Below, one piece after another: positions 11,701 through 23,700 of a DNA stretch of 64,000 nucleotides (within the stretch, counting starts at the first letter, position 1; every line of letters starts with the position of its first letter). Both the position numbers and the translations under genes were made by a program. Below the pieces are notes generated by a model. That model was not told where the DNA came from. It was given only the letters and a program-made list of their open reading frames with translations, and ran no database searches. The stretch is from Amphiura filiformis (taxonomy: Eukaryota > Echinodermata > Ophiuroidea > Amphilepidida > Amphiuridae), in contig NC_092628.1 in the NCBI RefSeq assembly GCF_039555335.1, forward strand, positions 101,144,647 through 101,208,646, in the 5' to 3' direction.

Positions 11701-14700
11701 CACAGCAATGGTTAGAGTGGTGTTTACATAATTGGCTCTCTTTTTCTGGTGAAATCAAAGTGATTAGATTTGACTCAGCATAGCTCTGTGTAACATCATG
11801 GTAGATAGCGTTTAGTGAATGTTATCAGCATTCCTGGTGTCAGCATCACATGCAGAATACAAACAAACATACATCATAAATTGCAGTTTGCAAGTCATCA
11901 TACAAAGGTACGCTATTATACCCTCCATCAGAGACATGCAAACATGGCGGGATCCAGACCCTTTGAGTCTGATCTCTTGGGGTGAAATCTACAGCTTTGA
12001 CTCTGAAGGCGTTAATACTTGCAAGTTGTGACAACAGAATCTGCTAACCAAGTATTGTATACACATTTTATTTTTGCATTCAGAACTTGTTTCTGCAATT
12101 TTGGGGTTTTGGGAAATTGCTCTGGTTGCTTATTTTGTGAAACCTATATCAAACAAGTGAATTTTTAAGAACACCTAAGGGTACATCATTTTAGATAAGG
12201 TAGCTCCATCCAGCACCATGGCAACCTGGCCATAGCTGTGAGCTAGAAGCAATCTTACCATCTGGTCTGTCTCCGCATTCTGTATCCTATCCATCATCTC
12301 TTGTAATGTATCTAACGTGGCTTTTCTTTCTATAGACTTCACACCATGGCAACCTGGCCATAGCTGTCAGCTAGAGTCAATCTTACCATTTGATCTGTCT
12401 CTGCATTCTGTATCCTATCCATCATCTCTTGTAATGTATCTAATGTGGCTTCTTTTCTTTCTATAGACTTCACGCCATGGCAACCTGGCCATAGCTGTGA
12501 TCTAGAGTCAATCTTACCATTTGGTCTCTCTGCATTCTGTATCCTATCCATCATCTCTTGTAATGTATCTAAGGTGGCTTCTTTTCTTTCTATAGACTTC
12601 ACACCATGGCAACCTGGCCATAGCTGTGAGTTAGAGGCAATCTTACCATCTGATCTGTCTCTGCATTCTGTATCCTATCCATCATCTCTTGTAATGTATC
12701 TAATGTGGCTTCTTTTCTTTCTATGGACTTCACACCATGGCAACCTGGCCATAGCTGTGAGTTAGAGGCAATCTTACCATTTGATCTGTCTCTGCATTCT
12801 GTATCCTATCCATCATCTCTTGTAATGTATCTAAGGTAGCTTCTTTTCTTTCTATAGACTTCACACCATGGCAACCTGGCCATAGCTGTGAGTTAGAGGC
12901 AATCTTACCATCTGATCTGTCTCTGCATTCTGTATCCTATCCATCATCTCTTGTAATGTATCTAATGTGGCTTCTTTTCTTTCTATGGACTTCACACCAT
13001 GGCCACCTGGCCATAGCTGTCAGCTAGAGTCAATCTTACCATTTGATCTGTCTCTGCATTCTGTATCCTATCCATCATCTCTTGTAATGTATCTAATGTG
13101 GCTTCTTTTCTTTCTATAGACTTCACGCCATGGCAACCTGGCCATAGCTGTGATCTAGAGTCAATCTTACCATTTGGTCTCTCTGCATTCTGTATCCTAT
13201 CCATCATCTCTTGTAATGTATCTAAGGTGGCTTCTTTTCTTTCTATAGACTTCACACCATGGCAACCTGGCCATAGCTGTGAGTTAGAGGCAATCTTACC
13301 ATCTGATCTGTCTCTGCATTCTGTATCCTATCCATCATCTCTTGTAATGTATCTAATGTGGCTTCTTTTTCTTTCTATGGACTTCACACCATGGCAACCT
13401 GGCCATAGCTGTGAGTTAGAGGCAATCTTACCATTTGATCTGTCTCTGCATTCTGTATCCTATCCATCATCTCTTGTAATGTATCTAAGGTAGCTTCTTT
13501 TCTTTCTATAGACTTCACACCATGGCAACCTGGCCATAGCTGTGATCTAGAGGCAATCTTACCATCTGGTCTGTCTCTGCATTCTGTATCCTATCCATCA
13601 TCTCTTGTAATGTATCTAAGGTGGCTTCTTTTCTTTCTATAGACTTCACACCATGGCAACCTGGCCATAGCTGTGAGTTAGAGGCAATCTTACCATTTGA
13701 TCTGTCTCCGCATTCTGTATCCTATTCATCATCTCTTGTAAATAAATAAATAAATAAATGTAGATATTTATATAGCGCTTTATGCCGTAAACAGCCTCAA
13801 AGCGCTTTACATTTATTCCGCCGTTATTAGAATATGTCAGAACCACGTGTACAAATGGCGCAGGGTTCATCAGTACAACGACTGTGACTACCCCTAACAG
13901 CTTCCCATTCCACCTGGGTGGGGTGAAGCAAGCGAGATAAAGCGCCTTGCCCAAGGGCGCAACACGGTGGCGTGAGGGGGACTCGAACCCACGCACGTAA
14001 AGCAAGCTCTCAGATTATGAGTCCAAGGCCGTAACCACTGAGCCACCGTGCCCTCACCTTGTTAAGTACAGGTTGAGTCAAAAAAAAGTGCAATAAAGCA
14101 AAGAATCAATATTTATGCAAGAAGCAAGTCAAACTTTCCCATTATTGAAAAATTTTATAAATACCACACTCAAAAGTCACCTTCTGTGAAAATATGAAGT
14201 GAATCGCGACTACCGTTTAATTTTTATAAGTCCTTTTGCTGCGATACCCAATTTCGTTATTTGTCCACGCGATAACATGTATTTTGAATGAGAGCACACA
14301 ATGCACGGTAAAGGCATTAGCTCTGAAACTGAGATCAACTTAAAAAAGGTTGATTTTTGCGTTATTTTAATTTCTTTTTTTCTGTTCAAACAAACTTTCT
14401 AACATTACTTTAAGTCCTTCATACCTCACTCGACTTCAACTCCAGTATTTTAATCCCAATATGTCCAACTTACTGGATATTTTGTAATTCACTCCACTTC
14501 AATTTGTGCACATTTTATTTTGACATTTGAAAAAACCCGCCTACAAATTTTTATGTTTTTGATTGAGAATAAACATCTTTAAAGTAAAGGTAAAATGAAA
14601 ATTACAACAAATAATGTTTCTTTTCCTTAATGGGTGCTCCATTTAATTTCAATGCTAATGAGGTTAAGAAAATGGCAGTTGTTCCAAATGTACCTTACAC

Positions 14701-17700
14701 AGAGTGCGCTGACATTCAAATTTTAGATGTCTCTTGGACAAACATTAAAATTGGGTATCGCTATAAAATGTGTCATAAAAACAAAACGGTAAATGCCAAT
14801 TCCTTTATTTCTTCACACAAGGTTGCTGAGGAATATATCATATATAAAATGTTTTCAAACCTAAAAGGTTCAACTCGTTCTTTAATAAAAATTGATTCTT
14901 TTCTCTATTGCACTTTTTTTGACTCACCCTGTATCTAAGGTGGCTTCTTTTCTATCTATTGACTTCACACCATGGCAACCTGGCCATAGCTGTGAGCTAG
15001 AGGCAATCTTACCATTTGATCTGTCTCTGCATTCTGTATCCTATCCATCATCTCTTGTAATGTATCTAAGGTGACTTCTTTTCTTTCTATAGACTTCACA
15101 CCATGGCCACCTGGCCATAGCTGTGAGCTAGAGGCAATCTTACCATTTGATCTGTCTCTGCATTCTGTATCCTATCCATCATCTCTTGTAATGTATCTAA
15201 GGTGACTTCTTTTCTTTCTATAGACTTCACGCCATGGCAACCTGGCCATAGCTGTGATCTAGAGGCAATCTTACCATTTGATCTGTCTCCGCATTCTGTA
15301 TCCTATCCATCATCTCTTGTAATGTATCTAATGTGGCTTCTTTTCTTTCTATGGACTTCACACCATGGCAACCTGGACATAGCTGTGATCTCGAGTCAAT
15401 CTTACCATTTGGTCTGTCTCTGCATTCTGTATCCTATCCATCATCTCTTGTAATGTATCTAAGGTGACTTCTTTTCTTTCTATAGACTTCACACCATGGC
15501 CACCTGGCCATAGCTGTGAGCTAGAGGCAATCTTACCATTTGATCTGTCTCTGCATTCTGTATCCTATCCATCATCTCTTGTAATGTATCTAAGGTGACT
15601 TCTTTTCTTTCTATAGACTTCACGCCATGGCAACCTGGCCATAGCTGTGATCTAGAGGCAATCTTACCATTTGATCTGTCTCCGCATTCTGTATCCTATC
15701 CATCATCTCTTGTAATGTATCTAATGTGGCTTCTTTTCTTTCTATGGACTTCACACCATGGCAACCTGGACATAGCTGTGATCTCGAGTCAATCTTACCA
15801 TTTGATCTGTCTCCGCATTCTGTATCCTATCCATCATCTCTTGTAATGTATCTAAGGTGGCTTCTTTTCTTTCTATAGACTTCACACCATGGCAACCTGG
15901 CCATAGCTGTGAGCTAGAGGCAATCTTACCATTTGGTCTGTCTCTGCATTCTGTATCCTATCCATCATCTCTTGTAATGTATCTAAGGTGGCTTCTTTTC
16001 TTTCTATAGACTTCACGCCATGGCAACCTGGCCATAGCTGTGAGCTAGAGGCAATCTTACCATTTGATCTGTCTCCGCATTCTGTATCATATCCATCATC
16101 TCTTGTAATGTATCTAATGTGGCTTCTTTTCTTTCTATAGACTTCACACCATGGCAACCTGGCCATAGCTGTGAGCTAGAGGCAATCTTACCATTTGGTC
16201 TGTCTCCGCATTCTGTATCCTATCCATCATCTCTTGTAATGTATCTAATGTGGCTTCTTTTCTTTCTATGGACTTCACACCATGGCAACCTGGACATAGC
16301 TGTGATCTCGAGTCAATCTTACCATTTGATCTGTCTCTGCATTCTGTATCCTATCCATCATCTCTTGTAATGTATCTAAGGTGGCTTCTTTTCTTTCTAT
16401 AGACTTCACACCATGGCAACCTGGCCATAGCTGTGAGCTAGAGGCAATCTTATCATTTGGTCTGTCTCTGCATTCTGTATCCTATCCATCATCTCTTGTA
16501 ATGTATCTAAGGTGGCTTCTTTTCTTTCTATGGACTTCACACCATGGTAACCTGGCCATAGCTGTGAGTTAGAAGCAATCTTACCATTTGATCTGTCTCT
16601 GCATTCTGTATCCTATCCATCATCTCTTGTAATGTATCTAACGTGGCTTCTTTTCTTTCTATGGACTTCACATAATGGCAACCTGGCCATAGCTGTGAGC
16701 TAGAGTCAATCTTACCATTTGGTCTGTCTCTGCATTCTGTATCCTATCCATCATCTCTTGTAATGTATCTAAGGTGGCTTCTTTTCTTTCTATAGACTTC
16801 ACATAATGGCAACCTGGCCATAGCTGTGAGCTAGAGTCAATCTTACCATTTGGTCTGTCTCTGCATTCTGTATCCTATCCATCATCTCTTGTAATGTATC
16901 TAACGTGGCTTCTTTTCTTTCTATGGACTTCACATAATGGCAACCTGGCCATAGCTGTGAGCTAGAGTCAATCTTACCATTTGGTCTGTCTCTGCATTCT
17001 GTATCCTATCCATCATCTCTTGTAATGTATCTAAGGTGGCTTCTTTTCTTTCTATAGACTTCTCTGCAAGCTTCTTTCTTCGTAGTGTTGATTTAGCCTT
17101 CATTAAAAACAGCAAAATAAGACAGAGTCATTCACACATAAATGACAGTTCTACAGTCCTACAACCGAGCTTATACCAAAATCTAATACCATACTGGATT
17201 AACATTTATTAAGAACAGACTTAGTTCCCTTCCAAAACAGCCCAGTGAGCATGTCAGCCCATGGCATCATACCTCAGCTGCCACATATCTGGATCTCTGG
17301 ATACGTTGTATTACATAGTTCTGATTTACAATGGTTTCAATATGCGGCCGGATATAAGGGTTTCTCAAACTTATGTCAATTTGTGTCGAAATTTCTTCAC
17401 AATGCGGTAAGCTGTATGTATTGCAGAGTACAACACTATCATATTGCAAATAATTCTCCAGTGTAAATGGCCAGCAGCGACTGCTAAAGTTTGTTCGGCT
17501 TATAATAGGCAAAAATTATTTATTTTTGTTATTGCGCGTGTCAGTACCAAAAAGTGCCAATTGATGCTCGCGTAAATTCACATAAGCGTGTACCAGTCAT
17601 GCATTACGGTGTTGCGTAAGGTTTGCACCCAACTGCATGCACACCATTCTATATCAACTAGAATACACAGTGTTATAAGCCAAACAAACTTTAACGTACA

Positions 17701-20700
17701 TAGGTTTATTTATTATTTTATTCATATCTAATCATGGTTTCAAAATTGACGGTCTCACTCATACGATAATAAAAGTATGGATATGATTAGGGATTCAATC
17801 ATGTTTTATTGTTATTCATCACCGATTAACAATGCGTCCGTGTCGTCTGTGTGGTTTACTTTGCGAGGGCAGAACAACGCAGACGTGCCAGACGCGAGTT
17901 GTTAATCGGTGATGAATAACAGTGAAACGTGATTGAATCCCTTTTAACAACAAAAAAAAGGTTAAGATCATCTAATTCACATGATTCTTTCATTCGGAAT
18001 GTCCGTTTGTCATTGCCACTCAACTTTTTTGTTATACAAGAAGATCAGTGATTCTCTCTTGATATCAGCAATAAAGCGGTAATGCTTAGCTACCTCGAAC
18101 ATAAGAGATTGTTGTTTGTTTGCGGGTTCCAGGCATGACAAATTTTACACGTAACGTGTATGCGTATCCTTGTGTTCGCATATACGCTACTGGACTGTGG
18201 ATTCATCGCCTATTAACAACGCTTGGTACCTGTACAAAGGTATAGGAAGAGTTGTTGAATCATATTTCATCTTCACTAATAACTGCCGACACCTCCTGAA
18301 AAGGTCTATTGGTGTTATGATGTGATCTTGACACTTACCGAAGATTTCAAACCCTTGCGTAGACATTGCCTAGTCTCTTCTTGTAGTCTATTTGTGTCAC
18401 ATATAAGTTGCTCTATTTGCTGCTTCAAAGAGACCCTAGTCTTTTTTAACCTAAAAAGAAAACAAAGTTGATTGAAATTGTTTGAAATTTGTATTTTGAT
18501 GTTTTTCAATACCTGTGCAATAGTAATTTGGTCAGCGTCAATATTGGTGTAAAATTTTGTGCTTCTCTAAATTTAATAACTTGGTATCCATTGCTTGGCA
18601 GGTGTTTCCTTCTATAAAGTGTGATGACCTTACGTAATGCCACTTTATAAGTCCCCTAAGTAAAGTGCGATGACCTTACGTAATGGCACTATATTATATA
18701 AGTCCGTAAGTTATTTACTTAGTCTCTTGTCTTACCTTAATATTCCTATTTCAGTTTCAGTTATCTGTGATACTCTAGTCTGGTTCTTTCCAATAAATTT
18801 GATAACCTAAGGAAGAAATCAAATAAGGTAGATATATGTTCAAATCAATTACCAATATGAAGTCCTTTTGGTTCACAATGAGGGGAGAGATATACATGTA
18901 GAGAAAGAGACAGAAAGATAGACAAAGAGCAAGTGTGAGAAAAATGGACTGAGAGAGGAGAGAGATCTATTATATGTAATTGTAAATAATGTAGTTAATA
19001 AATAATGAAGGAGGTGGCCTTTATGCTTCACCCTAGCAGGGCGTAAGACAATGCGAGACACATAGTTATTCAAAACTTTGCTGAAGAAACATTTTTTTCA
19101 CTCTCCAGAACATTTTCAAGAAATGCATCTGCCTCAAAGACAATTTCTCCAAGCAGGGTCACAAATTCGGCACAAATCAAAAGATCCTACTGTCTAATTT
19201 GTGAGAATCTACACTGATTTAGGTTTATACGCTAGTTTACAAAGGGGTGAGAATTCAAATATTTGAGCAGTTATAAAACTTCTCAAGCCAGAATTCTTGC
19301 AGTATCTAATGAAAATAACTCTGACCATGCCATCCTATAGAAAATGTAACTGTATCAGACCAATGACATGAGGCACCCAACCCGACAAGAAAGTCATGTT
19401 TGTACCCACCCATTTTCATATCATTCTAATATGTGCAAAATCAGGATACTAGAAAGAAAGAGGTAATATTGTTCATTTTTGATGTTGTCACTGCTCTACC
19501 TAATACAAACCTGTTTTTCAGGTGGTGCATCTGTGACTACAATTTTCTTAGTTTTCCTAAGATAGAGTAAGGCAAGTCTGAAGGTGTTATCATCTACACA
19601 AGTTGATCGGCAAGATTCCCTCAACGTTGTGTAATCCACTAAACGATCTAATGCATCAGAGTTGACGGATTGATGGTGGCATTCTAATGTGGCATCTGCT
19701 ATTTCCTGGTAAAATTATGAGTGAAAAATAAAAATGAAATACTGTCAGTGCTTGTGAATGATCACATAGTTACTCATGGTAAAGAAGGCTATTCCAGTTG
19801 AAATCCATACACCACTTATGGAAGACATAATCTTAATTTCAAATGGAGTCATCCTTCAGGTAACCCTATTTGAAATTCATACTCCCTGTATGGAAGATTA
19901 ATGTCATGTCTTCCATAAGAGGTGTATGGAATATCCGAATACAGACTATGGATTCTAAGCTAACTTAATTTGATTTTGCTGTAAAGTTTTCCTGATCATT
20001 ATGACCTCAACTCTACATCTTAGTGGGTCAAATTAGCTCAACTATCTAGGCAATCAACTTCGGGCTTTTACATGCAGAAAACCATCTTTGAATCTGGGCA
20101 GTATGTCTTCAAAAAAGGGTTTTTTTCTACCTGTTTACTTGAATCCTCTCGTTTTTCAAAAGCTACGCATGGCGATTTTGTTCGAGATAGGCCGGGCGAC
20201 TCAGGCTAAGCATACCATTTAGGCAATAGAAACAAATTAGTTCGATCTTTCGATCGACCATCGATGCTTGGTCGATCCTCATTATTTATGAAATCAATTA
20301 ATTTACTATTGTTAATTGTGATAAAATAGTAATTTTGACCCATAGTGACATTGGCCAATATAAATTTAGCGTTAATTCTGATTAATTAGGTGATAGTTCA
20401 TTGTAGGGAGCACGGTGGCCGAGCGGAACGGGCTAGGACTCATAATCGGAAGGTTGCGGGTTCGAGCCCCGGCGACGCCATCGTGTTGTGCCCTTGAGTA
20501 AGGCACTTTATCTCGATTACTCCTCTCCACCCAGGTGTGAAATGGGGAGCTGTTATGAATACTGTCCATTGAGCGCCGTCCAAAGGTATGAGCATGCCTT
20601 GGGCATTGTATGGCAGCTGACATATTCTAACGACGGCGGAATAAATGTAAAGCGCTTTGGTACATGTTCACATGTGAAAGGCGCTGTATAAATACCACCA

Positions 20701-23700
20701 TTTATTTTTTTATTATTATTTTAATAACAAGCATCGAAGCTACATCGACGGTCGATCCAAAGATCGAACATATTTGTTTCTGGTGCCTTACATGATATGA
20801 GATACGATAGCCCTGCCATAGAGCCTGCCGCTTAGTTTCTATTCTACGATTTGCGCATGATCACCCCCACATATGGTGTTACTATTATAGAAAATTCGAT
20901 TTGTTTTCAGGTAAAACGCAGGCTTTGTTTCCAGTACACTAACTCGAAAAGCAATACACTAATTAGCGGGGCCTTGCTGATTGCCGTGGATATCTTTAAC
21001 TGCATTTTATAAGTAAAGATTTTGAAATCCAAAGTAAAAGTTGAGATATATTCAACTATTTGAGAAATGAATTATACAAACGAACCCGTGTAAAATCCAG
21101 CTGCTGTATCTACAATACAATGTACATTTATCGACTTTCTTTATCTGCGTCAATAATAGAATATGGATTTCAATCGAATTGAATACATGTCTCCATTTTG
21201 AGTTTGTACTACACCTCTGAGTGACAAAGCGATCGATTTCTAGCCAATCAGATACGGCAGGCCTCCTTTTCTTGCGTTCGGTGAAATACCAATCGCCCGT
21301 CGTTCACCAACGGAGTATTAAGTTTATATTTATAACACTGGCTGTTGACACTGTGGAATGTTTGATGACGTAAAATCGATAATATATTTCTACCAGATAT
21401 TATACGTAACATATTATCGATTTTAAGTCATCAAACATTCGTTAGAACTTAAACATTACTGGAAATAGAATGGGACTAGATTAAATAATGTAGATATGTT
21501 ACATCAAATATTATACGTCTAATACTCGGAGTCTGCATACTGCCTAAACCTAAAGAAATATCACCTCACTGTCAACTGAAAGGTCCTTGTAATGATTGTG
21601 TATTTCTCTTAAATATTTTGTCATAAGCCTTTACCTAACTATTTGTGTACACTACATGATTTGTTTCCATGATTTCCAGCCTGCAGTAACCCCGGTCGTC
21701 AATGCAAAACTCATCAAGTATCCAAACCTATAGATGAGTTGACCTCAATGCTTATCAACAAAGGCAAGGGACTGGTATATCGATATGCTTGAGTGAACCC
21801 CATGCATTCATGCAACCCCTACACTGTTCAATAGCCTTATTGTGATGTGGCGGGAGTTTTTAAAACACGAGCCTTGAACAAAATATGATGCACGCCCATA
21901 CTGCCAGGCATTGACGTCAGAAGTCAACTCATCTTTACCTTCAACTTACCTTCAATACCTCCAATACAATGAATAAGCCCAACCTAAAGGTTTGTACACA
22001 ACTTGATTAACACCCCGTGATTTCCAGCCTGCAGTAATCCCGGCGGTAATACAAAACTCAGAAAGTATCTAAACCTACTCACCTTCAATACCTCCAATAC
22101 AATGAATGGTCCTTGTAACGATTGCACATTCCTCTTAAATATTGCACCATAAGCCCAACCTAAAGGTTTGTACACAACTTGATTAACTCCCCATGATATC
22201 CAGCCAGCTGTTACACTGGACTCAAAATCAGTCTGTCTTACTATCTCACCACACCTACAGAAAGGAAAAATACACTTGACTCAAAATCAGTCTGTCTTAC
22301 TATCTCACCACACCTACAGAAACGAAAAATACACTTGACTCAAAATCAGTCTGTCTTACTATCTCACCACACCTACAGAAACGAAAAATACACTTGACTC
22401 AAAATCAGTCTGTCTTACTATCTCACCACACCTACAGAAAGGAAAAATACACTTGACTCAAAATCAGTCTGTCTTACTATCTCACCACACCTACAGAAAG
22501 GAAAAATACACTTGACTCAAAATCAGTCTGTCTTACTATCTCACCACACCTACAGAAACAAAAAATACACTTGACTCAAAATCAGTCTGTCTTACTATCT
22601 CACCACACCTACAGAAACAAAAAATACACTTGACTCAAAATCAGTCTGTCTTACTATCTCACCACACCTACAGAAAGGAAAAATACACTTGACTCAAAAT
22701 CAGTCTGTCTTACTATCTCACCACACCTACAGAAACAAAAAATACACTTGACTCAAAATCAATCTGTCTTACTATCTCACCACACCTACAGAAACGAAAA
22801 ATACACTTGACTCAAAATCAGCCTGTCTTACTATCTCACCACACCTACAGAAAGGAAAAATACATGGTTGCTACTACTTACACTACAGTAACCTTAAACT
22901 GATCCAAACATCAAAAAACCGCAATTCACAAAGCATTGCCGCACAGATATCCCATGTGATGTGATTGCGTCATCATGCGAACTGTCATATGGTGACGAAA
23001 AGCTTGGCCGATCAAGCTACATCCCGTGGCAAGGTAGGCTCATCCACGGGGGTGGCACCCGAGGGGTTGGGGTTTAAAACCGCACCCGAGAAACAAATTT
23101 TCTCTTCTTCTCTCTTTCTTCCTTGCTTCTTTCCTTCCCCCTCGCCAAAAAGCAACTGGGACGTTAGGGCTAATCCTCTTACGAAACAGACACAAAACAA
23201 TTGTTTAAAGTCTCATAATAAATACATGTGTGTATCAAATTCTAAACTAATTATCACTCTACACACATTCTGGCCTGGGTAGCTCCATTGTGAAAGCTGA
23301 GTACTGTATAAGAAGATATTTTTGTACTTCACGCTTTGCTTTCTTTTAAGTGGTTGCAATGCAAATCAAACTTTACCTACTCCCAATTCAAGAAAATGAT
23401 AGCAATAATTTTTTTGGATTAAAAACATATTATCCTGTTTTGCCAAATGAAACATCTAAATCTTAATCTCTTTAAGGTTAAAACTAAAAAGTCAAATTTT
23501 AATATTTGGAAATTAGTCTTTGTACAAACCTTTATGCTTGATTACAATCAAAACATATGAAATACTCATGTTTTAGCCCTTACTTAAAAGAATTGGTGAA
23601 ATATTCAAATTTTACTTTTAAAACCAGTTAGGATATAGCTGTTTCATTTGGCCAAACAGGATAATATTTTTTAATCCAAATTAGTGCTGTAACACTTATA

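Larger units (their letters stand above)
12213..17059 (-). repeat. 28-copy ~131-bp array derived from CHMP7 exon 6
   Basis: Read on the minus strand, each unit is 81 nt of exon 6 (27 codons, SIERKEAT to AETDQM), then GTAAGATTG and ~41 nt of intron ending GGTGTGAAG. I count 28 units by the TCATCTCTTGTAATGTATCT block, the highest-coordinate one being exon 6 itself. A SINE and a TIR element (13741-14931) interrupt one unit. Long stretches repeat with a five-unit period: 12339-12602 and 12992-13255 translate identically, 653 bp apart. A three-unit period (393 bp) is seen at 15202 and 15595. The exon part keeps phase 0 at both ends, but the 131-bp period does not keep frame through the intron part. 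Confidence 0.97.

Noticed and set aside
14630-14938. 102-codon plus-strand ORF as a gene
   Set aside because: It lies inside the TA-flanked element, runs into the right TIR and shows no domain.
12213-17059. ORFs of 60-131 codons on both strands through the 131-bp array
   Set aside because: They are the array read in various frames. Only the exon 6 phase on the minus strand has meaning; plus-strand ORFs such as 13098-13493 are shadows.
20406-20480. tRNA gene (A and B boxes)
   Set aside because: The boxes belong to a SINE head: no 3' acceptor strand pairs with the 5' end and a SINE body follows.
22219-22866. CRISPR array
   Set aside because: Regular 59-bp units might suggest one, but there are no variable spacers, each unit is a whole copy, and the genome is eukaryotic. 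The same applies to the 108-bp and 131-bp arrays.
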